64,000 bases of DNA from Fremontodendron californicum (lineage: Eukaryota > Streptophyta > Magnoliopsida > Malvales > Malvaceae), in contig JAULJL010000040.1 in NCBI GenBank assembly GCA_030761205.1, positions 5,001 to 69,000 on the forward strand, in the 5' to 3' direction. Below, one piece after another: positions 47,511 through 59,436 of the stretch; the first letter of the stretch is position 1; each line of letters opens with the position of its first letter. A program made the position numbers and the translations under genes. The notes under the pieces are model-generated. The model made no database searches. It had not been told where the DNA came from and saw only the letters and a list, made by a program, of their open reading frames with translations.

Positions 47511-48342
47511 TATTGGACTTCAAGATCCATTGCATGTTCCTATTGGGCCTATTACAAGGTCAAGATCCAAGAAGCTCAAGGAAGCTATGCAAGGATTGGT
47601 AAAAAAGACTTGGGAAGGATCTACAAGTCTTTTAAGCAATGTCAATCCATTCAAGTTGGGCTACTTGAATGAGGAAGACCAAGAATTGGTCCATGTGATC
47701 CAAGCTTCACATGATGGGCCATAGAGGAATTCAAGGGGGCGGCAATCTTAATGAATTATTGGGCATGTTTTTAGTTCATTATCTAATATGAAGTGAGGAC
47801 CAATTCATTAATGTGGTGGCACCTAAATTAGAAGCTTTAGTTGGGTTTTTTAATTACTTAGGCTTTTGGGTCTGCTTTATGTATTATGTCCATTAGGCTT
47901 GTGTGGTCTATCTTCATTAAACTTGTTGGACATCTTTTTAATTATTTAGGTTTGGGCTTGAGCATGTTCAGCCCATATTTTACATATTATTACTTAGCAG
48001 ATTAGGGTTATTGTAGGGAGGCTATAAATATATGTCTTAGCCGCCTACTTCAATTATCTTTTGATCAATTAAGTCTGATTTTATTCAGTGAGAGTTTTCT
48101 CTTTTTAGTTCTTGAAAGAACTTAGGAACTTATCAAAGAATTCTTTCTTTGTGGCGTTCAACCTATCAAACTTAGGTTCTTGAAACGATAGTTCTTAGGG
48201 TCTAGCTTACATGCTTAATCTAGGTTCTTTGAAACATGCTTTTAAGGGTTTAAGTTTTCTTTGCCTGAATCTTGGCTTTTCTGGGTTAGGTATTTCAATT
48301 TGTTAGTGGGTTCAAAGGGTTTAACCCCTAGGGTTCACATCA
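47510..48342 (+). mobile_element. 5' LTR of element B
   Basis: It ends in GGGTTCACATCA two bases before the primer-binding site. The left edge lies between 47495 and 47520, where the ORF1 frame of A stops; TGG at 47508 or 47514 are candidate starts. The first ~200 bp encode a tail seen at the end of chromovirus polyproteins (GPITRSRSKKLKEAMQGLV, stop at 47722-47724). This fits an element whose pol runs into its 3' LTR. Confidence 0.75.
48021..48032 (+). promoter_or_regulatory. TATA box of the element B LTR
   Basis: GCTATAAATATA lies about 310 bp before the LTR end in a plausible U3/R boundary position. It is a good match to the plant TATA consensus. Confidence 0.6.
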
Positions 48343-48344
48343 GT

Positions 48345-48356
48345 TGGTATCAGAGC
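48345..48356 (+). other. Primer-binding site of element B (tRNA-iMet type)
   Basis: TGGTATCAGAGC is the canonical initiator-Met primer-binding site, two bases after the LTR end. Confidence 0.93.
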
Positions 48357-49210
48357 TTAGGCTTCCAATCAGGTTTTTATAGTTATATCTTTGATTTGTT
48401 GTTTGTTACTTCTTTTTGGGGTTTCAGATACTATCACAGCAAAATCAGTAACAAGATTTTGGGGTTTCAGGCATTCTTGTCTTAGGGTTATAGCTTTAGG
48501 CATTCTTGCCCTGGGTTATAGTTTTTAGGCAGTCTTGCTTTGGGGTTTCGTTTCTTGTAATTGAATCAAATCAATCTAACAAGATTTTGGGGTTTCAGCA
48601 TTCTTGTCTTGGGGTTATAGTTTTAGGCATTTTTCCTAGGTTTATAGTTTTTAGGCAGTCTAAGTTTGGGGTTTCAGTCTTGAAAGGTGGTTTAAATCAA
48701 GATTTTGTTTCTTGAATTCTTGATCAATTAAAATTCCTTCTTATTGATTCTTGATCCGAATCTTAAAAAAAAAAAAAAGTTCATCCGAGATTTCAAGAAA
48801 ATCAAGAAGTCTCGTTCTTAAAAAAAAAAGAAAAAAAAAAGAAAAGTGTTCGAACACAAGAAAAAGAAAGAAAGATTCGAAAAAGATCAAGGAAAGTAGG
48901 AAAGATTTGAATTCTTGGTCATCTTGTTCTTGATTTTTAGTTGTTTTATCTTTTTATTAATTGTTACTTGTTTCTTGAGTCTTTTGCTAGGTAGAATTAA
49001 GCAAGTGGAGTTCTTGAAGAGTTCTTCTAGTTCCTAAAGAACCTGAAAGAGGAAATAGAGTGGTAAAAGGCAAGAGTAAGTAAGTTTATTAAAGAAAAAG
49101 CTTAAAAGAGTGCAAATAAGAGTTGGAGTGATATCTTAATTGAGTGTAAACACTAAGGGAGTGTGTGAGTTTATTTTTATCACTAACATTTTGTTTTGCA
49201 GCAACTTCAA
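48357..49210 (+). other. Element B leader
   Basis: Non-coding leader. At 48410-48690 it has imperfect repeats of GATTTTGGGGTTTCAGGCATTCTTG type. From 48765 to 48900 it is A-rich with AAG/GAAAAAG runs. No gene. Confidence 0.7.
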
Positions 49211-50059
49211 ATGTCTCATCATACTGAATCATCACACAAGGGGGATGGAAATTCATCCTTTACATGGAGAGCTATGCAACAACAGTTTGAGAGGATGAAT
49301 TTTGCGATGGCACATATGTCAGACAAGATAGAGAGCCAATCGACAGCCATTCAAAACCTACAAGGTGGGCGATATAGAGGGGCTAGGCGAGAGCCTAGTG
49401 TTGTTGATGAACATGATATAGAGGAGGCAGATGATGAGGAAGTTGATATGGGTAGACCTAGAGGAGTTAGGCATGGAGGAAGGCCTAGGAGAAACACTAG
49501 GTATCATGATTGGGAAAATAGAGAATATAGGAACCTTGGGAATATTAAAATGAAAATTCCACCATTCCAAGGTAGAACTGATCCTGAGGTGTATTTGGAG
49601 TGGGAGAAGAAGATAAAGTTGATATTTGATTGTCACAACTATTCGGAAGAGAAAAAGGTGAAGTTGGCAGTCATTGAATTTACTGACTATGCCATAGTTT
49701 GGTGGGATCAACTAGTAACCAGTAGGAGGAGAAATCATGAGAGACCTATAGAGACATGGAGGGAATTGAAAGCTCTCATGAAAATGAGGTTTGTACCTAG
49801 CCACTATTATAGGGACCTTTACCAAAAACTTCAAAACCTTACCCAAGGGTTTAGGAGTGTAGAGGATTACTATAAGGAGATGGAGGTGGCTATGATTAGA
49901 GCCAATGTAGAGGAGGATCGGGAAGCCACCATGGCTAGATTTTTGAGTGGCTTACATAGAGACATAGCTAATGTTGTGGAGTTGCAGCATTATGTGGAGG
50001 TAGAAGACATGGTGCATATGGCCATATTGCATCTCAATGTCCAAACAAAAGGGCGATGA
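49211..50059 (+). pseudogene. Element B gag
   Basis: ATG 49211 starts MSHHTESSHKGDGNSS. The core gag motif follows (NIKMKIPPFQGRTDPEVYLE, FDCHNYSEEKKVKLAVIEFT, DYAIVWWDQLV, ALMKMRFVPSHYYRDLYQKL, SVEDYYKEMEVAMIRANVEE, LHRDIANVVELQHYVEVEDM), typical of chromovirus capsids. The frame is lost near 50040 (LHLNVQTKGR), before the zinc knuckle. The pol part continues in another frame from about 50056, so there is a frameshift or small deletion at this point. Confidence 0.88.
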
Positions 50060-51234
50060 TCATGCATGCTAATGGTGAAGTCGTGACCGAAAGTGAGGAT
50101 GATTGTGATGACATGCCAGAATTGGAGGATGCTAGTGATTGTGTTGGTGATGATGCTGACTTGGACTACCCCGTGGAAGGTAAATCTCTTGTTGCTAGAC
50201 GTGCTTTGAATGCACAAATAAAAATAGATGATGTAGAGGAACAAAGGGAAAACATTTTTCATACTAGATGTTTTGTGAACAATAAAGTATGTAGTATGAT
50301 AATTGATGGGGGGAGTTGCACCAATGTAGCTAGTACTACCTTAGTAGAAAAGTTGGGTTTACCTATGCTTAAACATCCTAAGCCTTATAGATTGCAATGG
50401 TTGAATGATTGTGGGGAGGTTAAGGTGAATAGGCAAGTCAGGGTAGCTTTTACTATTGGGAGGTATAGTGATGAGGTGCTTTGTGATGTAGTGCCTATGC
50501 ATGCTGGCCATCTATTGTTGGGGAGGCCATGGCAGTTTGATAGGAGGGTAACACATGATGGGTTTAGGAATAGATACAGCTTTGTAAAAGATGGGAAAAC
50601 CATCAACCTTGTTCCTTTAACACCAAAGCAGGTCTATGAAGACCAAATGAAATTGAAATCTGTTTTTGAGAAAAAAGAATTGAGTGTGGCCGAATCTAAT
50701 GAGGAAAAAAGGAGAGAACAAAAAAAAGAGAGATTGGCCGAAAAAGGGGAGGAAAACGAAAGTGACAAAAACAGAGAAGTGGCTGAAAAAAATAAAGTAA
50801 TGCCACAAGAAAGAAAAGCAAAAACAAAGATGAGCTTTTATGCAAAAGAGAGTGAGGTTAAGAAGGCTTTTTTAGAAGATCAGCCCATGATCTTCCTTGT
50901 TTATAAAGAATCATATCTTAATCTTGATGAATCTAACCAAGCTCTTCCTAGTATTGCTATTTCTTTGTTACAGGAATTTGAAGAGTTATTCCCGGACGAG
51001 ATGCCAAGTGGGTTGTCTTCCATAAGAGGCATTGAGCATCAGATTGATTTTGTACCCGGAGCAGTCATTCCAAACCGACCAGCCTATAGAAGTAATCCGG
51101 CGGAGACAAAGGAACTTCAAAGGCAAGTTGAAGACTTGATGAATAAAGGGTACATAAGAGAAAGCATGAGTCCATGTGCTGTTCCAGTTCTTCTAGTGCC
51201 AAAGAAGGGATGGGTCTTGGAGGATGTGTGTTGA
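50056..51234 (+). pseudogene. Element B protease and start of RT
   Basis: An acidic linker is followed by the aspartic protease (MIIDGGSCTNVAS active site; HLLLGRPWQFDRR), a Lys/Glu-rich linker, and the RT N-terminus (EFEELFPDEMPSGLSSIRGI, PVLLVPKKG). A single extra G at about 51207-51210 throws the frame off, giving TGA at 51232-51234. The correct frame resumes in the next feature. The Asp-Gly-Gly-Ser active site is common in this chromovirus group and is not a defect by itself. Confidence 0.88.
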
Positions 51235-52326
51235 TTGTAGAGCAGTCAATAATATCACGGTAAAGTATCGTCATCCCATTCCTAGATTAGATGATATGCT
51301 AGATGAATTGTATGGATCTTGTGTTTTTGGTAAGATAGATCTTAAAAGTGGTTACCATCAGATTAGGATGAAAGAAGGTGATGAATGGAAAACAGCTTTT
51401 AAAACTAAATATGGGTTGTATGAATGGTTAGTCATGCCATTTGGACTTAATAATGCACCTAGTACTTTTATGAGACTAATGAATCATGTTTTGAGAGAGT
51501 TTCTAGGTAAATTTGTAGTAGTCTACTTTGATGACATTTTAGTGTACAGCAAAAGCTTAGATGAGCATGTTGAACATTTGCGATTTGTTTTTAATGTGTT
51601 GAAAACTGAAAAGTTGTATGCTAATTTTAAGAAGTGTACCTTTTGCATGGATAGAGTTATATTTCTTGGATATGTTGTTAGCTCAAAAGGTATTGAGATG
51701 GATGAAGAGAAAGTCAAGGCCATCAAAGACTGGCCGACGCCTAAAGGGGTAAGTGAGGTAAGAAGCTTTCATGGTTTAGCTAGTTTTTATAGGCGTTTTG
51801 TTAAAGACTTTAGCACTATTGCTGCACCACTTACTGAAGTTATTAAAAAGAATGTTGGTTTTCATTGGGGCAATGAACAAGAGAAAGCATTTGTTAATCT
51901 TAAAGATAGGTTATCTTCAACACCTGTTTTAACATTACCTAACTTTGACAAAGCTTTTGAGATTGAATGTGATGCCTCAAGAATAGGAATTGGAGCTGTT
52001 TTAATGCAGGAAAAGCGTCCAATCACATTCTTCAGTGAGAAGCTTAGTGGAGCGGCCTTGAACTATCCAACTTATGACAAGGAGCTCTATGCACTTGTTA
52101 GAGCTTTGGAGACATGGCAGCATTACTTATGGCCTAAGGAATTTGTGATACATACTGATCATGAGTCATTGAAACATCTCAAGGGTCAAGGTAAGTTGAA
52201 TAAGAGACATGCTAGGTGGATGGAATACATAGAGACCTTTCCTTATGTCATTAGATATAAGCAAGGTAAGGAAAATATTGTGGCTGATGCTTTATCTAGA
52301 AGGTATGTATTTCTCACATCTATGAA
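51224..52326 (+). pseudogene. Element B RT core and RNase H, cut off by element C
   Basis: It continues the RT in the shifted frame: MCVDCRAVNNITVKYRHPIP, GKIDLKSGYHQIR, the catalytic YFDD at 51524-51535, then RNase H (FEIECDASRIGIGAVLMQ, YPTYDKELYALVRALE, VIHTDHESLKHLK, ENIVADALSRRY). The family-like sequence ends after YVFLTSMN, where the TG of the element C LTR begins at 52327. The integrase is therefore displaced beyond the window. Confidence 0.9.
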
Positions 52327-53993
52327 TGATAACTCGTATAATTATATAGTTTTTAGTTATGTTTTATAATTGTTTTGGGTCAAATACGAGTTATTATTGC
52401 TTAGTCTAATTGAGTTTATGATCTTTTATATTTTTATGTAATTTGGTGTTTTTCACGAGTTTCTTTGAGTGATTTCAGATTACTAGGTTAAATCAAGAAT
52501 TAAGGGCAAATCCAGTTCAGTTCCAGTTCCGACACCTTTTGCCATATCAGCTATATCTGGAGTTTCACTGAAGCATTAAGGCTGAAAATTTTACAGTGCA
52601 AAGTTAAGAGGCATATCTATCTTTTTATGCTTTACACTTCTTGAAACGGAGTCGTTTTCCCTAGCGAAATGTGGTATCAAGTTGGCTGATGTGCAATGAC
52701 GTCTGTTCTGACCAGTTTTGGTATTTTGACCATATCTTCTGATCCAGATGAGAAAATGAGCTGATTTCAACGGATATGGATCACAAACATATAGGGGAAT
52801 ATTTTTCTAGAAGACCATTTGATCAGATCAAGCCTCCAACATTGACAAAATCAACCATCAAGCTGGCTGATCAGAATTGTCATACAATATGACGAAAATT
52901 GTTAGAAAAATGCACCCATCTATTATACCTACCTTTGAAATTTATAAAGCTTGTCTCTTGTCATATAGCTCTCCAAAATGTGTATAAATAGAGGGCCTTG
53001 GATGATTGTAAGGGACATGGTAGATTGGTAGGATATTAGCCATTATAATAAAATTCTCTAAGTTTTCTTCTACTTTCCTTTCTCTAGTTTTCTTTTTCTT
53101 TATTTTCTTCTTCTTCTTTCTTTCTTTTATTTCCTTCTTAGATTCTCTTTAATTTTATGTTTATGTTTACAATGCCTATGCTAGGTTAAACTTCTATTTG
53201 GTTAAGGGTGATTTCAAAGCCCTAGACATGTTTTATAATTGATTTTCAGATTCTATCTATCATTAATTTTCTATCAAAGTTCCTTATGTTTTTCTACAAG
53301 AATTGTTCATGATGTTGTCTTGATTTGTTTAGGTGTACAACTAGATAGATCTTGATAATTATCTATTGCTATTTTAGGAGTCTTGATCCGTGTAATTGTC
53401 TTGATTTCCTATTCATAAGTGGCAATTTGTGATTAATGATTATGGTCAAGTTTTCAATAATTGCAAAGTGGAACATAACCTAAGTTGAACAATCCGAGCT
53501 TATGTGTTTGTTGCTTAGATCAACCTATCTTTCTCATCATAAAGCTGCCATTAAATTGAACTTAGAGAGCTTATTCTAGGTTGTTTGATGGTTAGAGATT
53601 AAATAGAGAGCTTGTTCTATTTAACGACAAACTAAGGAAAGATTGGGATAACAGAGCTTGTTGTTATCTACGGTTGTTAACTTTGATAGTTGGTTAATGT
53701 TGATAGATCTGAAATTGATTCTTAATGATGTCTAGTGGTGGAGAATGAAACCTTAACCATATTTTTCATATTTGATTCTTCTTACTTACTTGTTTTCTTA
53801 CTTTTCTTGTTTGTTTATTTTTAAAACTATTTCAAAAACCCCTTTTCTTTTGTTCTCTTTGAACGTAAGTTATAAACTAATAACTCATAGATTAAAACCC
53901 AATCCCTGAGGACTCGACCCTTGCTAATCATTATACTTACAATTGATCTTTTTAGTGCAAGGTTAAATAAGATACACTCTTTTGGGTGCATCA
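52327..53993 (+). mobile_element. 5' LTR of element C
   Basis: The 1.67-kb LTR starts TGATAACTCG exactly where the chromovirus RNase H frame breaks, and ends GGGTGCATCA, followed by the Athila-type primer-binding site. It includes a TATA box (52980), a long pyrimidine-rich tract (53060-53140), and AT-rich U5 DNA. No genes. Confidence 0.88.
52980..52991 (+). promoter_or_regulatory. TATA box of the element C LTR
   Basis: TGTATAAATAGA is a near-perfect TATA box in the middle of the LTR, about 50 bp before a CT-rich start-site-like region. Confidence 0.65.
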
Positions 53994-54000
53994 AATTTTT

Positions 54001-54016
54001 TGCGCCGTTGCCTGGG
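54001..54016 (+). other. Primer-binding site of element C (tRNA-Asp type)
   Basis: TGCGCCGTTGCCTGGG, preceded by a run of T, corresponds to the TGGCGCCGTTGCCGGGG site typical of Athila elements, with two differences. Confidence 0.75.
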
Positions 54017-54094
54017 ATTGCTTTCTTTAGTTTATTAGTTTATTGGTTTATTCTTATTTTCTAATTATTTACGTTCTTATTTTTTTATTAGTGA

Positions 54095-56062
54095 ATGTTC
54101 CAAGCTCCTGAAGAAGACTTAAGACTTAGGAGAATTCGGGAATTTATAACTTCTCACCAACAACCAATCGAGGAGTTGATCCAAAACATCCAAGAGGAGC
54201 AAGGAGAGATGCCAGCAGCTGACAACCGAACTCTCAAGGAGCTTGCCGCTCCGGACTTGGGTCAACAACCATTATGCATTGAATATGCTAATCTTGAGGT
54301 AGCTTTTGAATTAAAATCTGGTTTGATTCATCTTCTCCCAACTTTTCATGGTTTTGCAGGAGAGGATCCAAATAAGCACCTCAAGGAATTCCATGTAGTT
54401 TGCTCAAGCATGAGACCAACAGGGGTCACGGAAGAGCAAGTTAAGTTGAGAGCCTTCCCATTCTCTCTAGCTGATTCAGCAAAGGAATGGCTCTACTATC
54501 TACCATCCGGGAGCATCACTACATGGAATGATTTGAAGAAAGCATTCTTGGAAAGGTATTTCCCAGCATCTAAGGCTGCCAACATTAGGAAAGAGATATG
54601 TGGGATTCGGCAATACAACGGAGAGTCCTTATATGAATATTGGGAGAGATTCAAGAAACTTTGTGCATCATGTCCACACCATCAGATAAGTGAACAACTT
54701 TTCATCCAATACTTCTATGAAGGTCTCATGCCCATGGAGAGAAGTATGATAGATGCCGCTAGTGGGGGAGCTCTAGTTGATAAGACTCCCGGGGCTGCTA
54801 GAACATTAATCTCCAACATGGCAGCCAATTCTCAACAGTTCTCAATGAGACAAGATCCACCACCACAACCCAAGAGAGTTAATGAGGTAAGTATATCATC
54901 CATTGAACAAAAATTTGATAAACTGACTTCTCTTGTTCAACAATTGGCTGTAGGTAATATACAACAAATAAAGGCTTGTGGCATATGTTCAAACATAGGG
55001 CACCAAACTGATATGTGTCCAACACTTCAAGAGGACACCAATGAACATGTGAATGCCATGGGTGGATTTCAGAACCAATCAAGAAAATATGATCCCTACT
55101 CAAACACTTACAATCCAGGATGGAGGGATCATCCAAACTTCAATTATGGAGGGAACCAATCACAAACTATTCCTCCACCATTTGACAACAGGCCACCGGG
55201 TTTTCAGCAAAGAGTGCAACAACCATACCAAACACGACAACAACTGCCACCCACCCAAAATTCAGGTACTTCTCTTGAAGATCTTGTTAAAGCTCTTTCT
55301 ACTAATACAATTCAATTTCAACAGGAAACAAAGACAAGTATTCGAAATTTGGAGACTCAAATAGGGCAATTGGCAACAACCATGAGTCAAATGCAAGCAA
55401 GGGATTCTGGGAAATTACCTTCCCAAACCATAGTGAATCCAAGAGAGAATGCCAATGCTATAACTTTAAGAAGTGGGAAACAGCTAGAGACACCACAAAA
55501 TGATAGTGCTCAAGGGGAGAACAATACCATGGCATCCTCTTCACATCCCAACGAGCCACTAAAAAAGGTAATTCCTAAACCATCCTTTCCTTCTTATATA
55601 ACTCCTCCACCTTTTCCTAGCAGGTTAGCAAAGTTCAAGAAGGAGGAGCAAGAGAAGGAAATTTTGGAAACCTTCCGGAAAGTAGAGGTGAACATTCCTT
55701 TACTAGATGCTATCAAGCAAGTGCCAAGATATGCCAAGTTCCTAAAAGAGCTGTGCACATCTAAACGGAAGTTGAAATGGAATGAAAAGGTAAGTGTGGG
55801 GGAGAATGTGTCAGCTGTTCTTCAAAAGAAACTCCCACCTAAATGCAAGGATCCAGGTATGTTTACCATTCCTTGTAAGATAGGCAACACCAGGTTTGAG
55901 CGTGCTATGCTAGATCTAGGGGCATCTATTACTGTCATGCCATATTCAATTTATGCTTCATTGAATCTAGGACCATTAGAGGAAACCGGTGTTATAATAC
56001 AACTTGCTGACCGTTCTAACACTTATCCAAGAGGAGTTGTTAAGAAGACGTTCTTGTACAGG
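54095..56062 (+). CDS. Element C gag and aspartic protease (Athila)
   Basis: ATG 54095 opens a long frame. Gag core: LLPTFHGFAGEDPNKHLKEF, AKEWLYYLPSGSITTWNDLK, AFLERYFPASKAANIRKEI, LYEYWERFKKLCASCPHHQI, FYEGLMPMERSMIDAASGGA. The CCHC knuckle CGICSNIGHQTDMC lies at about 54976. A Gln/Pro-rich linker follows, then the protease (FERAMLDLGASITVMPYSIY). The frame is sound until about 56055, where a one-base shift moves the rest of the protease into the next frame. Up to there it could make full-length gag. Confidence 0.9.
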
Positions 56063-59000
56063 TTAATGAATTGGTTTTTCCCGCTGACTTTTATGTTATT
56101 GAGATGGAAGATGAGATGTCTTCTAATCCCACACCTATTCTATTAGGGAGACCATTCTTGAAAACAGCAAGAACTAAAATAGATGTACATGTTGGCACTT
56201 TAACTATGGAATTTGATGGTGAAATAATTCGCTTTAACATTTTTGAGGCCATGAGATATCCTAGTGATGTGCATTCTATTTTTAATATTGATATAATTGA
56301 CTCACTAGTGCAGCAAGCTTATGAGCTAGATGGTGAAGATAGTGTGGAGATAATCCTTAGCAAACATCTCGGAATGTGGAATGCTAAAGGGGAACTAGCC
56401 TTGAGTGACCATGTGGAAGGGGCACTAGAATCTTTACACTCACTGCCACCTAAAGATGCAAGGTTTTATGTTTCATTTATTGATTTGCAATTATCTAATG
56501 AGAAACTTCTACCTTCCATTTTGCAGGCACCAACTTTAGAGTTGAAACCACTACCGAACCACTTGAAATATGTGTTCTTAGGTGAAAAGGACACACTACC
56601 TGTCATCATTGCCAAAAAGCTCACACCTTTGCAAGAAGAGCGACTTATCCGGGTGCTTAGAGAGCATAAAACAGCAATTGGTTGGACAATTGCCGATATC
56701 AAGGGAATAAGCCCATCCATGTGCATGCACCGGATTTTGTTAGAGGAGGGGTCCAAACCAACAAGAGAAGCACAAAGAAGATTGAACCCTCCTATGATGG
56801 AGGTTGTGAAAAAGGAGATACTGAAGCTCCTAGATGTTGGAGTGATCTATCCTATCTCGGATAGCAAATGGGTGAGCCCAGTCCAAGTGGTTCCAAAGAA
56901 ATCAAGTGTAACGGTGGTAACAAATAATGAGAATGAACTTGTTCCTACTAGGATTCAAACAGGATGGCGAGTTTGTATTGATTATCGTAAACTTAATTCT
57001 ACAACTCGCAAAGACCACTTTCCTTTACCTTTTATTGATCAAATGCTTGAAAGGTTAGCTGGCCATTCTCATTATTGTTTTCTTGATGGTTTTTCAGGTT
57101 ATAATCAGATAGCCATTGCTCCGGAGGACCAAGAGAAAACAACATTCACATGTCCATTTGGTACTTTTGCATACCGGCGTATGCCATTTGGTCTTTGTAA
57201 TGCACCAGCTATATTCCAAAGGTGTATGGTTAGCATATTTTCAGATTATGTAGAGAACATCATAGAAGTGTTTATGGATGATTTTAGTGTCTATGGTGAT
57301 TCTTTTGATAGATGTCTAGAGAACCTTACACTTGTACTTGAAAGATGCATGGAAACTAACCTTGTTTTGAATTGGGAAAAATGTCACTTTATGGTAGAAC
57401 AAGGAATAGTTTTGGGCCATGTTATTTCTTCTAGAGGGATAGAGGTTGATAAGTCTAAAATAGATATTATGCATTCTTTACCACCTCCCACAAATGTGAG
57501 AGAGGTTCGTTCTTTTCTTGGACATGCAGGTTTCTATAGGAGATTTATCAAAGACTTCTCAAAGATCACATTACCTCTTTGCAAGCTACTACAAAAAGAT
57601 GTGGTTTTCCACTTTGATGACAAATGCAAAGAGGCGTTTGAAACATTGAAGGGACTCTTGACATCAGCTCCTATCATCCAACCACCAGATTGGAATGTAC
57701 CTTTTGAAATCATGTGTGATGCTAGTGACTATGCCATTGGAGCTGTTTTGGGACAACGGGTTGGCAAAGCCTCACATGCCATTTATTATGCCTCCCGAAC
57801 TCTTAATGATGCTCAATTGAACTATTCCACTACTGAAAAAGAACTTTTGGCTGTTGTATTTGCTTTAGAAAAATTTCGATCTTATTTAATTGGTACTAAA
57901 GTAATTGTATATTCTGACCATGCAGCCCTTAAGTACTTACTCACTAAGAAGGAGGCCAAACCAAGTTTGATTAGATGGATACTTCTCTTACAAGAGTTTG
58001 ATTTGGAGATAAAAGATAAGAGAGGTAGTGACAACCTGGTTGCGGACCATCTTAGCCGTTTAGTTCATGAAGAGGATGCACTACCCTTGAATGAGAACTT
58101 TCCGGATGAGTAACTTCTTTTTATAAGTACAACAACTCCTTGGTATGCCGATATTGTTAATTACTTAGTTACCAAGAAGTTGCCACAAGAGTTGACACAA
58201 GCTCAAAGAAATAAGATCAAGAGTGATGCCAAATACTACATATGGGATGATCCTTACCTTTGGAAGCATTGCTCCGATCAGATTATAAGAAGGTGTGTAC
58301 TCGAATCTGAATTTCAATCTATTCTCACCTTTTGTCACTCTTATGCATGTGGAGGACACTTTGGATCCAAAAGAACAGCCATGAAAGTTCTTGATTCTGG
58401 ATTTTATTGGCCTACTATATTCAAAGATGCATACCTCTTTTGCAAGTCATGTGATCGTTGCCAAAGAACAGGTAACTTAGGTGCTAGAAATCAAATGCCT
58501 CAAACTCCAATACTTATTGTTGAAATTTTTGATGTATGGGGCATGGATTTCATGGGACCTTTTCCTTCTTCTTTTGGTAATCTTTATATTTTACTTGTCG
58601 TTGATTACGTTTCAAAGTGGGTGGAAGCAAAATCCACTAGGACTAATGATTCTAAAGTGGTTTCAAAATTTGTCAAGACTAACATCTTTGCTAGGTTTGG
58701 AACGCCAAAGGCCATAATCAGCGATAGAGGTACTCACTTTTGCAATAGGACTATGGAAACACTTTTGAGGAAGTATAACATCACACACAAGGTCTCCACC
58801 TCATATCATCCTCAAACTAGTGGGCAAGCTGAAGTGTCAAACCGAGAAGTTAAGTCCATCCTTGAAAAGACAGTTAAACCAAATAGGAAGGATTGGAGTT
58901 CACGACTTGATGATGCACTTTGGGCTTATAGGACAGCATATAAGACACCCATTGGTATGTCTCCTTATCGACTTGTTTAAGGTAAGCCTTGTCATCTTCC

Positions 59001-59436
59001 GGTTGAATTGGAACATAAATCATATTGGGCTATCAAACAATGCAACATGAAGATGGATGAGACAGGAAAGAAAAGAAAACTTGACCTACAAGAATTAAAG
59101 GAGATAAGGAATGATGCCTATCAGAATTCTAGGATTTATAAGGAAAAGACTAAGGCATTCCATGACAAGATGATATCAAGAAAGGAATTTGTTGTTGGAC
59201 AAAAAGTTCTTCTCTTCCATTCACGCCTTAAGTTATTTCCAGGTAAGTTACGTTCTCGTTGGGTTGGACCTTTTGTTATTACGAATGTATTTACTCATGG
59301 TGCAGTTGAAATCCAAAGCCCAAAAACAGATAAGGCATTCAAAGTGAATGGTCATAGATTGAAGCCTTACTATGAGAACTTTCCAATACAAGATGTAGAG
59401 GGGTTTCCACTTTTTGAGCCAAATTATGTTGAATAA
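56063..59436 (+). pseudogene. Element C pol: protease end, RT, RNase H, integrase, with two in-frame stops
   Basis: One frame from about 56060 to 59436 contains the protease end (PTPILLGRPFLKTARTKID), RT (GWRVCIDYRKLNSTTRKDHF; catalytic FMDD at 57271-57282), RNase H (FEIMCDASDYAIGAVLGQ, YSDHAALKYLL, NLVADHLSRL) and integrase (58180 onwards). Counting from 58180, the zinc finger is H53, H60, C91, C94 and the triad is D123, D182, E218. A TAA at 58111-58113 lies between RNase H and integrase and a second at 58978-58980 after SPYRLV. The frame then continues to 59436. All catalytic residues are visible; only the two stops and the shift at ~56055 disable it. Confidence 0.92.

Larger units (their letters stand above)
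47510..52326 (+). mobile_element. Element B: chromovirus-type Ty3/gypsy retrotransposon (probably CRM clade), 5' part
   Basis: It includes the 5' LTR (about 47510-48342), a tRNA-iMet-type primer-binding site, leader, gag, protease, RT and RNase H. It breaks off at 52326 where element C is inserted. The gag type (KIPPFQGRTDPEVYLEWEKK) and an LTR that carries the C-terminal coding tail resemble CRM chromoviruses. It interrupts ORF1 of element A; its integrase and 3' LTR must lie beyond the window. Confidence 0.85.
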
